From Sipunculus nudus (taxonomy: Eukaryota; Annelida; Sipuncula; Golfingiida; Sipunculidae), in assembly GCA_026874595.1 (NCBI GenBank), contig CM049309.1, positions 10,193,076 through 10,257,075 on the forward strand: DNA of 64,000 nucleotides. The letters are read 5' to 3'. Shown piece after piece: positions 22,000 to 35,000 of the stretch. The translations under genes and the position numbers were made by a program. The notes under the pieces were generated by a model. The model saw nothing but the letters and a program-made list of their open reading frames with translations, was not told the origin of the DNA and did not search any database. Numbering within the stretch: the first letter of the stretch is position 1; each line of letters begins with the position of its first letter.

Positions 22000-22560
22000 A
22001 ATAATACAACAGTCTTGATATTTCCACCAATCAAATTATTGATCTCAAACTATATATCACAGACCACAGTGTGATATCAATATGTTATATTTTTCATTTT
22101 GTTACATTTACATCTGTTAAACATCATCTGATTGGATAAAATACTAAAGAGTTTAAGGTTCTTATGCCGTCTTGATTATTTCCACCAATCAAATTATTTA
22201 TCTCAAGCTATATATCACAGACCACAGTGTGATATCAATATGTTATATTTTTCATTTTGTTCCATGTACATTTGTAAAACATTATCTGATTGGATAAAAC
22301 ACTAGAGAATATAAGGTTCTTATGCTGTCTTTATTATTTCCACCAATCAAATTATTAATTTCAAGCTTTATGTCACAGACCACAGTATGTATCAATTTGT
22401 TATATTTTTCATTTTGTTTCATTTACAGCTGTAAAACATCATATGATTAGATAAAAGACAATTTGGTTCTAATGCTGTCTTGATTATTTCCACCATTCAA
22501 ATTATTGATCTCAAGCTATATGTCACAGACCACAGTATGGTATTAATATGAAACCTGGTA
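22000..22560 (+). repeat. 158-bp tandem repeat, four copies
   Basis: TTTCCACCAATCAAATTATT begins units at 22,021, 22,179, 22,337 and (diverged) 22,487, giving periods of 158, 158 and 150. Each unit holds TCACAGACCACAGT and TTATATTTTTCATTTTGTT. The array starts about 10 bp after family B copy 2 ends. Confidence 0.85.
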
Positions 22561-23230
22561 AAACATTTTACTGCCAGTAGATAAAAACAAACTATAACAT
22601 TCACCATTATCAAATTTTTTTGTTCTGTTCTGGAATTCAAATCACAGTCACTGTTCTTATAATGGGTGACTTCACTAGACAATGCAATAACCATATGACA
22701 AAATACTCACTCAATTTTATGAGCTGATAAGTCAGGAATTAGGATTTTTAATAAACCATATACCGGTAATAAGGGAACAGGAGAGTCAATCTGGTCAATC
22801 ATGGAACTCACAACTAACTCAATCAAATAATATTTATCAAATTATAGTGATGGAAAAAAAACAGGACACAGATGAAAACATAACCTACTTGAGAGAGGTT
22901 AATAGTTTTAAAGTATAAAACAAGTCTGCAACTTTACTTCTCATCAGACTAGGTCAGAAAAAAAGGAAATTTAAATCAAAATGCTATGAATAATCAAGAA
23001 CTGATGTGGATTAAGGCAAACAAACACAGATTGCTAGACACTGTCTTGATTAAATGCAGCTCTAACCGAAAAAAAGTCAAGATTGTTATTTGATGCATGT
23101 GTTTAATAAGTCTTGAACGAGCCACTATGTTAATCATCTTGGTTTCAGAAAAAGAAAATATTTATATTTAGACAAGTAGACTTGCTGACTGCCTGTTCAA
23201 ATTTTATACATTGAGCTTTCATTTAGTCAT
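22561..23230. other. AT-rich sequence with a possible RTE tail remnant
   Basis: GATGAAAACATAACCTACTT at 22,871-22,890 matches the last bases of RTE-type elements. The sequence before it is too degraded to call. Nothing else is recognised. Confidence 0.35.
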
Positions 23231-23231
23231 A

Positions 23232-23560
23232 ACTAGAATAGCTTGTTTCCGCACTTGCAAAAACAGATGTCCCCCCCCCCCCACTTTGCATATAGTTTAA
23301 ATCAAAGAAGACATGGCAAGAGATCCGACCCTGTGAGGTCACCAGGTTTCAAACTCATCTAAGCTATTGATAGGAACAATCTGTGTTTTAAATTTTGGAG
23401 GAAAATATCCAATCCTTCAAATGTTTATGCTTTCACAAGACAATAACTATAATTTGGCTGATTTTACCTTGAAGATATTGGTCAAGGTCACCAGCTTTCG
23501 AACTCCTTCGAGACAATGTCTCCCTTGGAGGGGGGGGGGGGGGGGGAGACATTATTAGTG
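23232..23560 (+). mobile_element. Short repeat bounded by inverted oligo-C and oligo-G tracts
   Basis: It begins ACTAGAATAGCTTG, followed by ATGT and a run of 13 C (about 23,269-23,281). The right end has a run of about 17 G (about 23,530-23,547) followed by AGACAT, so ATGT-Cn and Gn-AGACAT form an inverted pair. Between them are two related phrases, GAGGTCACCAGGTTTC and AAGGTCACCAGCTTTCG. It looks like a small relative of the tandem-bodied elements. Confidence 0.45.
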
Positions 23561-24289
23561 GTGTGCCAATTAATTGATTATATCAATAATTGGTTGGTTT
23601 TTTTTTATAATTGATAAACTGATAGCATTTTGACATTTGATTATAAACAATTATGTATTTGCATCCAAAGAAGTCAAGAACACACATCCACAGCCACACG
23701 TCCAGATACATATCCCAGACACATTCACATCCAAAGAAGACCTTGTGCAATGAATAAGTGTCAACAACCTGGCCACTTTCACTTTTATCTTTCAGCGTGA
23801 TTTACAAGTTAGACTGAATTTACTTGATAAAATTTTTTTTAGGAATAATACTAAAAAGCACATTTCATGGTTATTTAGACTGTACCTAAAATAATCCATA
23901 AATAATTGATCACTGGTCATTTCTAATATTTCAATCATCTATTATGATTTTACAACTGTGTCTTCCACTACCTAGTTAAAATGTCTAATCAGCTCTTTTC
24001 AAGGCCTCTCGCACTCTGGTTTTACTGTTTAAACTATAATACACATAATTTGGAAAGGTTTTAACAATGTTCAAGTTTCCAGTGTAAAATAATTTTACCA
24101 TGCACTTAAAAGTCCAATTAATGACCTTCAAGTACCCATTAAAATCAGCTGACTAATGATAAATGACAATGATAAACTTTCATACCTTTTTAAACACCTG
24201 AATATTAATTACTTACAATACAAATAAAAAAGATTCTTATTAATTGTGAAAGCAGCTACTTTTTATTCACAGAATGAACACCAGAAATG
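23561..24289. other. Unassigned AT-rich sequence
   Basis: Nothing recognisable is seen. Confidence 0.4.
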
Positions 24290-24392
24290 AAAGCACGGTG
24301 TCCCATTGTGCATCCAACTCCTCAGTTTTAAACCAATCACATGCAGCTCTCATTGGTGTGATAACATATTTTTTGGCCCTGTGCCAGCCCTG
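24290..24392. mobile_element. Right-end fragment of the CAGGGCTGGC (hAT-like) family
   Basis: CATTGTGCATCCA and GCTCTCATTGGTGTGATAAC match the foldback element at 8969-9222 in the same orientation. The fragment ends GCCAGCCCTG (24,383-24,392), the inverse of that element's left terminus. Confidence 0.5.
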
Positions 24393-25164
24393 GTGGTGAA
24401 ACCCTGAAATACGTTTTACACTAAGCAGCAATTAATACAAAGAAGACACAGAATGACTGCAGTCAGATTATAACCTCTGCATGAGTTGTATTCAATATAT
24501 GTTGTTTTGATGTATGCTATACATAAACAACTAGAAAACACAGACAGAAGGCCAGAAAGACAATGGTCTTAATATGGTTACTTATCTTGTTAAATGGGAA
24601 ACAAAAACAAGCAAACAGATAAACACCCAGACAAACTGACTAAAGGACAGTAAAAATACGGGTGCACTGGTAAATATAACTTCTGAAAGACATTGCTGGC
24701 AGAAGTAAATAAGTCACAAGAGTCTCTTGGGCAGCAATATCCTGATAGAATCTTCCTTGGAGCCTGGTTGGGGTTTTATGACAGAGTAACTGACAGTGTG
24801 TGTTTGTTAGGGTAACCAAGCATTGTTCCTGCTTGTCATATGACTAAGAATGGATTAGATGCAGGTCTGATCCAGAATGATGAAGCATTCACAAAGGACT
24901 GTTGGCTTCACATTTGTGGTGCTAAATTTTGATGATTCTAACTTTTTCAGTGTTTCACTAGTGTTCCATTTTCATGATATCACCATACACTAAGTATATC
25001 CATTATCATGTGATTTATTCATATTGAGCATCAAACAAGTGGATTTTCTTTTATTCAGTGTTGGCAGATAATGCTAAAGATCTATTGACTGTCAATGATA
25101 CACACAGTAAAAAGCATGAATAACGTACACAAGGTGCCAATGAGTATACAAAATAAATGACCCA
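24393..25164. other. Unassigned AT-rich sequence
   Basis: A phrase near 24,900-24,960 (TTGGCTTCACATTTGTGG, AACTTTTTCAGTGTTTCAC) faintly resembles 48,195-48,245. No gene is seen. Confidence 0.3.
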
Positions 25165-25262
25165 TGTGGAAGGGATGTTTCATTCACAAAGGTTTAATTT
25201 TCATGAAAATTTAACTTTTAAAAATATTGTGAATGTGAAACCCTATTAACAAAAAGCCAACC
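25165..25262. mobile_element. Diverged copy of the ATACTGTRGTT MITE
   Basis: GTGAAACCCTATTAACAAAA and CCAACCTCAGTATAC align with the right half of the element at 8325-8430. The left end is decayed. Confidence 0.4.
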
Positions 25263-25369
25263 TCAGTATACTGATAGAGTACCAAAAGGAAGATGGTAGC
25301 TAGCAGATCAACTGCCAGCCTGGTGTTACATAAAACCCTGATCATATTCATGACCAACAAACCACTGAA

Positions 25370-25740
25370 CTCTGCTCCATCAACCTGCGTCAAAATAATT
25401 TGGATGACTTCCTTAACATCATACATTTTGGAATGATTATATTAAATGTGGCAATAAAAACTGATAATGAAATCCTCATAAACATGTATATCTTATATTT
25501 GGCTTTTCTCCATGATCTGACAACTGATACATACTGCATGAGTACGCAAGCCATTTTTAATTGTTTCAGCTGGTTATGCTTTTGTCAATAGTTACATGAA
25601 TATCATCCAATCTGCTGCTGTCATACATAGCTTTTACTGTTTTGACTGCCTTTTAGTTGGTTAAAAATTGTTAATCACAGAGTTTTTGAAAAATTTGGAA
25701 TGTGGAAGGTGGTGATTTGTTTCACTTACCATAAATTAGG
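25370..25740 (+). repeat. Dispersed repeat, copy 1
   Basis: GAACTCTGCTCCATCAACCT, GCATGAGTACGCAAGCC and ATCATCCAATCTGCTGCTGT occur in the same order as their counterparts in 30,300-30,600. Spacing is similar, so the two are homologous. Ends and class are not resolved. Confidence 0.45.
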
Positions 25741-25904
25741 TATTGCCTCAAGATTCCCTTGTCTTTTCACTTTCTAGATGAAGAAATATTTTCCAAAAAC
25801 ACATTTTTCACTAAACTTTCATGACTCTTTCATAAAATTTGGTTGAAAAACATTAGTATTCTAGCTAATAGGCTGATAAGCACATAAAATATAAACCAAC
25901 AAGT

Positions 25905-25942
25905 ACTGATGAAAACATAACCTCATTGCCAGAGAAATTTCT
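25905..25942 (+). mobile_element. RTE-type 3' tail remnant
   Basis: GATGAAAACATAACCTCATT followed by GCCAGAG is the typical terminus of RTE-type elements. Upstream sequence at about 25,825-25,900 (AAAATTTGGTTGAAAAAC) fits a decayed 3' UTR. Confidence 0.45.
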
Positions 25943-26442
25943 ATTCGACAAAGGATATAACATTTCCATCCAGCAAAGTGAGATGCATCTCCTAATATGG
26001 AAATAGTAAGCTCTTATACACATCACATAAAAATAATACACTATCTTTGTAAAGGGTTTTATATAAATATACAGATAACATCATGATTTATTTGTGTTGG
26101 AAATTGCTTAGGTGCACCACATTACAGCTTTGATGGAAGCCATGTTTCTCTTTGAAGTCTCTCATAACCACAGTGGAAATGCAATTGTGTCCGCTCTGTC
26201 CATAAGTGGTGGATACACTTTACACAATACAAAAGAAGAATGAACCCATAGTGCCTACCGATTTTCAATCAGCCAGAAATATATTCTCTGAACCATGCGT
26301 GACAGGATTCATAATGGTCCTGAGACCAATTTTTGGTTAAAGGTTTTAAATGCTTAAAAAAAATATCTATTATTATTATTTATAAGACAAATTTTCCTTA
26401 ATTCTTCAATCATTATCATTATATGTGAGATTTTCACCAAAA

Positions 26443-27260
26443 AATAAACCTATATTTAAGGTCAAGGTCTTTGTCATAATAGAGGTCATGAAAAATTAAA
26501 ATATGCTTAGTCCTCTCGCCCATATCTATCAACCCGCTAAGTTTGAAAAAGAAATATGAAATATTTTTTGGGCAACCATTTCAGTGTACAAAAATTATCT
26601 AAGGTGGGAGCTTGACCATGCTGAACCAACACTGTCCAGGCCTTCTCCACTGTCCCCGCCATCTCTACTGTCCCCACTTTCTCTCTCAGTCTGAGGATAA
26701 AAAAATCACAGCAATTATACCAAAAAGAAGTCTGGTGACATCTGACCTCATTAAATATGCATGGTTTTTACACAGAATCAAACATTGGTTAATTATTCTG
26801 TTTTCTTCAAAACCATCATATTGATGGAAAGTGATCATGCCGAAGTGGCACAAAGACGTCGGGTGACCTCTAACCTCAATAAATGTGTGGATCTATGTTG
26901 AGAATTTAATTCAGGTGAGACACTATGGGTAAATACATATAATGGATTTCATGAAAATCTGTAAGACTTTTGGTAAATTATCATGGTACCACTGAAGTCT
27001 GGTGACCTCTGTCCTCATTAAATAACTGAATTTTTGGGGAATCAAACTTTTCATGAGATATTAGACAAAAAAGATTGGTGACTTTGCAGCTCACAAAATA
27101 TGCCTCAATTTCACATAAAATTAAACTTAATGAGCTAGTCTGTTGTTAAGTATACAGTAAGATTCATGGAAATATTAAATAATCAAAGCCCTGGTAAGTT
27201 ATCCTGCCAACACTAAAAGTTAATGGATGGATGGGCAGATGGTACCATGAAATGCTATAA
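26443..27260 (+). repeat. Degenerate tandem-bodied repeat
   Basis: Phrases like GTCTGGTGACATCTGACCTC followed by ATTAAAT recur at about 26,729, 26,862 and 26,998 (spacing 133-136 bp). The right end has TGGATGGATGGGCAGATGG, like the GACGGA tracts of the other tandem-bodied elements, but no clear terminal hairpin. Confidence 0.4.
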
Positions 27261-29039
27261 TATGTACCATTTAAGACAGGCATCTTAAATAAATATGTTG
27301 CCAAGTTCTCCACAATTACCATAAAAAACCTGCATGAAACTTGCCAAACTAGTGAAAAACACTAACCAATCAATGACAGGGCTGGCATCATGCAGGTCTT
27401 CTATGAAACTGGGCATCTTTTGTTAACTCATGTATAGGCACATATTGTGTTCAGGGTAAACCATAGTTCTGGATACAAAATCTGATATGAATCAATATTT
27501 AATTTTCGTTTTAATAATGTCCATTGATTAATTCTCTGCTCGCTCAAAAATGCACCTGGAGATATCATGCTGTTTCTGATTGATATTTCTCATAGCATAC
27601 ACAATGTGTGTTAAAAATGTTGAATACAGTGATGAGGGGTTGGAAGATCAGTTGTTTGAATTTATTCAACATTCATTTCTACTTTAAATACACAGTTTTA
27701 GAGCATCCTTCCAACATAAATCATTTCTACTAGTAATGAACCTCTTGCTGACCTAGGCACTGGGGGATGACTTGGACCACTTTTATCAACTGTCACACTT
27801 TAAAATCAAAATTTGTTACATTTCAAAGAATCACCTTAGAACTGTAACATTTCACATGCACATGCTTAAAAAATATTATTAACATTCTGTGAAATCCTTA
27901 CCACAAAACCACCTATGTTTATGTCATTTAAATTTGAAATAATTCTTAACTAATTTCTTGAACAGACTACATTACCCTCTTAACTACAAATATACCTATG
28001 CCATTGATGTATTTAGAATGTCGGGTGAATGGTGGGGTAATATTGTGATGCCCGTAAACTCTTAACAGCAGAGACATACTCTTGTGAGTCCGATTCTGTG
28101 CAGTGTAATTTTTAGGACTGAATGAAACTCAGAAATATGGAAAGCATGTCTAGCATGAGCTTTCTCCAGTCTTAATAGAATACCAGAGTCTTGAAGTTAA
28201 TCATAAAGACACCAGAGATTTGCAATTTTGGTGAAGTTAATACAAAAAGACGATGGATGATCTCCCTGACGGATGGATTATTACAAAACACATAGCATAT
28301 GTGATGAAAAATGCTGCAAAACACTGTACTTTGCAAGGTGAGAATAGCTAATCAGTCAATATGACGAAAATTATATACAACAGAATGATTTCCTTGGTTA
28401 ATTATAAACATCAATGTGTTTTCTTGAGTTGACCACACAGAAAATCAATAACATTAGCTAACTGTTCAGTCTCCCTTTTATTAACATTTCAGTATAAATG
28501 AAAAAGGGCAGTACATATGGTAATTGGTATTTTTAATGCATAAAGAGGATGATATACACCAGTTGTTTAATATATATCTACATTAATTATCATTATAATA
28601 AATTATATAAATTAAGCCTGGAAAATGCTTGACTACTTATCAGTGTCTTTAAGTATTAAACCTCTTTTATTAACATAGGCACTACAAGTTATCAAACACA
28701 ATTAAATAAATCAATTTTAATCCCAGAAAGCAGAAGACAAATACCACTACATTTTATACAATATTTATACTGGAACATTTTGTACATCAAACTTGAAAAC
28801 AGATGCTATCAGTTTCTGTGTTAATCTGATAGAGCTATATAATTGACTAGAAGAATCAACATATTTGATAATATATCAGTTCACATTCTATATAGCAGAA
28901 GTTATAACAGAGTGTTTAAAGAAACCTGAGTGGCTGGGGTCCATACATACTTGAGTTATTTTATATCACATGTCCCTATAAAGACAATATCAATAGCAAA
29001 TTGAGGATTTCTATCAAAATTACCCTGACAAGATGCAAT
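27261..29039. other. Unassigned AT-rich sequence
   Basis: I find no gene or repeat that I can support in this stretch. Confidence 0.4.
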
Positions 29040-29376
29040 TTTGCTTCTGGGAGGGGTTTCAGCGAGGCTTGGTGCGATCGCAAACATCTCCAGTGGACAA
29101 TATTAAAGCCTCTCTGATTCATACGAACGAGTTTTCTGTCAATATGTGAAGACTGATGAGACCTAGTGGCCCGCCATGAAGGTCTTGGCAGTCACAGATC
29201 ACCGACCAATCACACCGCCACAGATGCACTTTCCGTTATTACCACTCCCCCGTCGTATTTTCATCTCTCGGTCTTTCAGCCACATTTCATTGGCAATGAT
29301 TTTTTTGGAAGTTGCGTCTTTCAAATGTAAAGGAACACTTGCTTTTACCAAGCCAGCCCAGCTGTTTACTTGCTAA
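29040..29376 (+). other. GC-richer patch with a short ORF in good start context
   Basis: The patch has GACCAATCACACC (CCAAT-like) and an ATG at 29,176 preceded by CCCGCC, a strong animal start context. It opens a 66-codon frame (MKVLAVTDHRPITPPQ and onward) ending at 29,376. I recognise no domain and see no clear donor site. It could be a promoter or first exon, or chance. Confidence 0.2.
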
Positions 29377-30299
29377 AATATCAATAATCACCAAAGTTAT
29401 GACTGGTGTAGATGATTCTAAAACTAGCTATGTTGTGGACCGGTAAATTACATCTGCAATGTCTGTAACTTCCATTAAAAGTTCACACAAGCTGACAAAA
29501 GCAGACACAGCATGCAGGACTGCTAGTCATCTGTAAATAATAACTGTGATGCCCCTAAGAACTACATCTTTGGTTACAAGGTAATAACAGCTGATATAAG
29601 GCAATTTGAGTTCAAAGACTCCTAGTAAATAACATATGAAATGTCTGAAACAACTGCAGCTTTTCTTCAAAATTAAACTGAAGCTAATAAATGTAGATAT
29701 GTGTTAGCATATTGCAAGCACAATAGAGTTTAAAGTGTGTCTGGAAATATAAAAAAGGGAAAATTTAAATTATTTATTATATAAAATGAGCCATGTCAAA
29801 TATTTCTGTGCAAGCATAGGTACAACACAAGTGGAGTTGATTTGATATATTTGTTGATTTGATATATTTTAGGAAAAATAATCTGACCTGACTTTGTGTG
29901 CTAAAGCATTATTTTAAATGGATAACAATAAAATGATGTGACTTGGTCATGATTCACTCAATTAGCTGGCAAATATCAGTTACAATACATGAGAAAATGA
30001 ACTGAAAATTTTCAGGGATAAAATCTGATCTGTATTTGTGAAATGAATAATCATTGCATTTGAAGGCTCACTGTGTGAAAAAAAGTGTTTGCCAGTTATA
30101 ACTAATTGTGCCAAAAACCCTTGAGTGGCAAATAGCATACAAGTCTATAGATTAATATCAAGACATCAGGCTAAATAAAACAAGGATGTGATGACCTTCA
30201 TTTTGTTAATGTGACCTCTATTTTTCTATATGGCAGTAGCTGATATTCAAACATTTATCTCTGGTGAAGGGATCAGTGTGTTTTAAATTTGTGAGGTTG
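29377..30299. other. Unassigned AT-rich sequence
   Basis: Only a small duplication (GATTTGATATATTTGTT, near 29,841) is noted. Confidence 0.4.
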
Positions 30300-30600
30300 C
30301 TATACTCTGTTCTACCAACCTGTGTCCACCTGGGTTATTTTTAGGTAATTTTCTTCAAAGTTTATGTTTCACAACTTTTTGTTCTCTTCAGATTGATCTT
30401 GCAGATCAGATGTGTCCCTGCATGAGTAGCCATCTTTTTTTCAGTAGTTATTTATTTTTTAGAGTGTTTACATGACATCATCCAATCAGCAGCTGTCTTT
30501 TGATGCTGTTTTTGCATGTGACCAATGACCTTGACTGCTGTCTGATATTTTGTAAAATGTAGACTGATTTCTCATATTTAAAAATAATTTTGTGTCTTGA
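30300..30600 (+). repeat. Dispersed repeat, copy 2
   Basis: ATACTCTGTTCTACCAACCT, CTGCATGAGTAGCCATC and ATCATCCAATCAGCAGCTGT align in order with copy 1 at 25,370-25,740. Confidence 0.45.
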
Positions 30601-32020
30601 AAAAAGTGTAAGATATGTATTTATTTACCTTCTTGAAAATGAGGCCCTTTAATCCTGTACCTACACTAGAGAGCATGAGGCGATGAAAGGGACTATGATC
30701 ACAGTGGTAACAAAATATGTCACTGCCAGATGGACAAACACTGTTATGAAATATGACAGTGCTAGATGGACAAACACTGTTATGAAATATGAGAGTGCCA
30801 GATGGACAAACACTGTAATGAAATATGTCAGTGCCAGATGGACAAACACTGTTATGAAATATGTCAGTGCCAGATGGAAAAACACTGTTATGAAAGATGT
30901 CAGTGCCAGATGGACAAACACTTTTATGAAATATGTCAGTGCCAGATGGACAAACACTGTTATGGAATACATCAGTGCCAGATTGACAAACACTTTTATG
31001 AAATATGTCAGTTCCAGATGGAAAAACACTTTTATGAATATGTCAGTGCCAGATGGACAAACACTGTTATGAAATATGTCAGTGCCAGATGGACAAACAC
31101 TAATGAAATATATCAGTGCCAGAAGGACAAACACTGTTATGAAATATGGCAGTGCCAGATGGACAAACACTGTTATGAAATATGTCAGTGCCAGAAGGAC
31201 AAACACTGTTATGAAATATGTCAGTGCCAGATGGGCAAACACTTTAATGAAATATGTAAGTGCCAGATGGACAAAGACTGTAATGAAATATGTCAATGTC
31301 AGATGGGCAAAGCACTGTTATGAAATATGTCAATGTCAGATGGGCTAACACTGTTATAAATATATTTCAGAGCCAGATGGACAAAGACTGTAATGAAATA
31401 TGTCAGTGCCAGATAGACAATCACTGTAATGAAATATGTCAGTGCCAGATGGGCAAATACTGTAATGAAATATGTCAGTGCCAGATGGACAAACGCTTTT
31501 ATGAAATATGTCAGTGCCAGATTGACAAACACTGTTCTGAAATATGTCAGTGCCAGATGGACAAACACTGTTATGAAATATGTCAGTGCCAGATGGACAA
31601 ACACTGTAATGAAATATGTCAGTGCCAGATGGGCAAACACTTATGAAATATGTCAGTGCCAGATGGACAAAGACTATTATGAAATATGTCAGTGCCAGAT
31701 GGACAAACACTGTTATGAAATATGTCAGTGACAGATGGAAAAACACTTTTATGAAATACATTTAAGTGCCAGATGGGCAAACACTGTTGTGAAATATGTC
31801 AGTGCCAGATGGACAAACACTGTTATGAAATATTTCAGTGCCAGATGGACAAACACTTTTATGAAATATGTCAGTGCCAGATGGACAAACACTAGTATGA
31901 AATATTTCAGTGCCAGATGGACAAACACTTTTATGAAATATGTCAGTGCCAGATGGACAAACACTGTTATGAAATATGACAGTGCCAGATGAACAAACAC
32001 TGTTATAAAATATGTCAGTG

Positions 32021-35000
32021 CAAGATGGGCAGAACCTTTATGAAATATGTCAGTGCCAGATGGACAAACACTTTTATGAAATATGTCAGTGCCAGATTGA
32101 CAAACACTTTAATGAATTATGTCAGTGCCAGATGGACAAACACTTTTATGAAAAATGTCAGTGCCAGATGGACAAACACTTCTATGAAATATGTTAGTGC
32201 CAGATGGACAAAGACTGTAATGAAAAATGTCAGTCCCAGATGGACAAACACTGTTATGAAATATGTCAGTGCCAAATGGACAAACACTGTTATGAAATAT
32301 GTCAGTGCTAGATGGGCAAACACTGTTATGAAATATGTCAGTGCCAGATGGACAAACACTTTCATGAAATATGTCAGTGCCAGATGGAAAAACACTGTTC
32401 TGAAATATGTCAGTGCCAGATGGACAAACACTGTTATGAAATATGTCAGTGCCAGATGGACAAACACTGTAATGATATATGTAAGTGCCAGATGGACAAA
32501 CACTGTAATGAAATATGTCAGTGCCAGATGGACAAACACTGTTATGAAATATGTCAGTGCAAGATGGGCAGAACCTTTATGAAATATGTCAGTGCCAGAT
32601 GGACAAACATTTTTATGAAATATGTCAGTGCCAGATGGGCAAAGACTGTAATGAAATATGTCAGTGCCAGATGGGCAAAGACTGTAATGAAATATGTCAG
32701 TGCCAGATGGGCAAACACTGTTATGAAATATGTCAGTGCCAGATGGACAAACACTGTAATGAAATATGTCAGTGTCAGATGGACAAAGACTGTTATGAAA
32801 TATGTCAGTGTCAGATGGACAAAGACTGTAATTAAATATGTCAGTGCCAGATGGACAAACACTGTAATGAAATATGTCAGTGCCAGATGGGCAAACACTG
32901 TTATGAAATATGTCAGTGCCAGATGGACAAACACTGTAATGAAATATGTCAGTGTCAGATGGACAAACACTGTTATGAAATATGTCAGTGCCAAATGGAC
33001 AAAGACTGTAATGAAATATGTCAGTGCCAGATGGACAAACACTTTTATGATATATGTCAGTGCCAGATGGACAAACACTGTAATGAAATATGTCAGTGCC
33101 AGATGGGCAAACACTGTAATGAAATATGTCAGTTCCAGATGGGCAAACACTGTAATGAAATATGTCAGTTCCAGATGGACAAATACTTTTATGAAATATG
33201 TCAGTGCCAGATGGATTAACACTGTTATGAAATATGTCAGTGCCAGATGGACAAACACTGTTATGAAATATGTCAGTGCCGGATGGACAAACACTGTAAT
33301 GAAATATGTCAGTGCCAGATGGACAAACACTTTATGAAATATGTCAGTGCCAGATGGACAAACACTTCTATGAAATATGTTAGTGCCAGATGGACAAAGA
33401 CTGTAATGAAAAATGTCAGTGCCAGATGGACAAGCACTGTTATGAAATATGTCAGTGCCAAATGGACAAACACTGTTATGAAATATGTCAGTGCCAGATG
33501 GGCAAACACAGATGGACAAACACTTTCATGAAATATGTCAGAGCCAGATGGATTAACACTGTTATGAAATATGTCAGTGCTAGATGGGCAAACACTGTTA
33601 TGAAATATGTCAGTGCCAGATGGACAACACTTTTATGAAATATGTCAGAGCCAGATGGATTAACACTGTTATGAAATATGTCAGTGCCAGATGGACAAAC
33701 ACTTTTATGAAATATGTCAGTGCCAGATGGACAAACACTGTTATGAAATATGGCAGTGCCAGATGAACAAACACTGTTATAAAATATGTCAGTGCAAGAT
33801 GGGCAGAACCTTTATGAAATATGTCAGTGCCAGATGGACAAACACTTTTATAAAATATGTCAGTGCCAGATTGACAAACACTTTAATGAAATATGTCAGT
33901 GCCAGATGGACAAACACTTTTATGAAATATGTCAGTGCCAGATGGACAAACACTTTAATGAAATATGTTAGTGCCAGATGGACAAAGACTGTAATGAAAA
34001 ATGTCAGTGCCAGATGGACAAGCACTGTTATGAAATATGTCAGTGCCAAATGGACAAACACTGTTATGAAATATGTCAGTGCTAGATGGGCAAACACTGT
34101 TATGAAATATGTCAGTGCCAGATGGACAAACACTTTCATGAAATATGTCAGTGCCAGATGGACAAACACTGTTCTGAAATATGTCAGTGCCAGATGGACA
34201 AACACTGTTATGAAATATGTCAGTGCCAGATGGACAAACACTGTAATGAAATATGTCAGTGCCAGATGGACAAACACTGTAATGAAATATGTCAGTGCCA
34301 GATGAACAAACACTGTTATGAAATATGTCAGTGCAAGATGGGCAGAACCTTTATGAAATATGTCAGTGCCAGATTGACAAACACTTTTATGAAATATGTC
34401 AGTGCCAGATGGACAAAGACTGTAATGAAATATGTCAGTGCCAGATGGGCAAAGACTGTAATGAAATATGTCAGTGCTAGATGGGCAAACACTGTTATGA
34501 AATATGTCAGTGCCAGATGGACAAACACTGTAATGAAATATGTCAGTGTCAGATGGACAAAGAATGTTATGAAATATGTCAGTGCCAAATGGACAAAGAC
34601 TGTAATGAAATATGTCAGTGCCAGATGGACAAACACTGTAATGAAATATGTCAGTGCCAGATGGACAAACACTGTAATGAAATATGTCAGTGCCAGATGG
34701 ACAAACACTGTTATGAAATATGTCAGTGCAAGATGGGCAGAACCTTTATGAAATATGTCAGTGCCAGATGGACAAACATTTTTATGAAATATGTCAGTGC
34801 CAGATGGACAAAGACTGTAATGAAATATGTCAGTTCCAGATAGGCAAAGACTGTAATGAAATATGTCAGTGCCAGATGGGCAAACACTGTTATGAAATAT
34901 GTCAGTGCCAGATGGACAAACACTGTAATGAAATATGTCAGTGTCAGATGGACAAAGACTGTTATGAAATATGTCAGTGCCAAATGGACAAAGACTGTAA

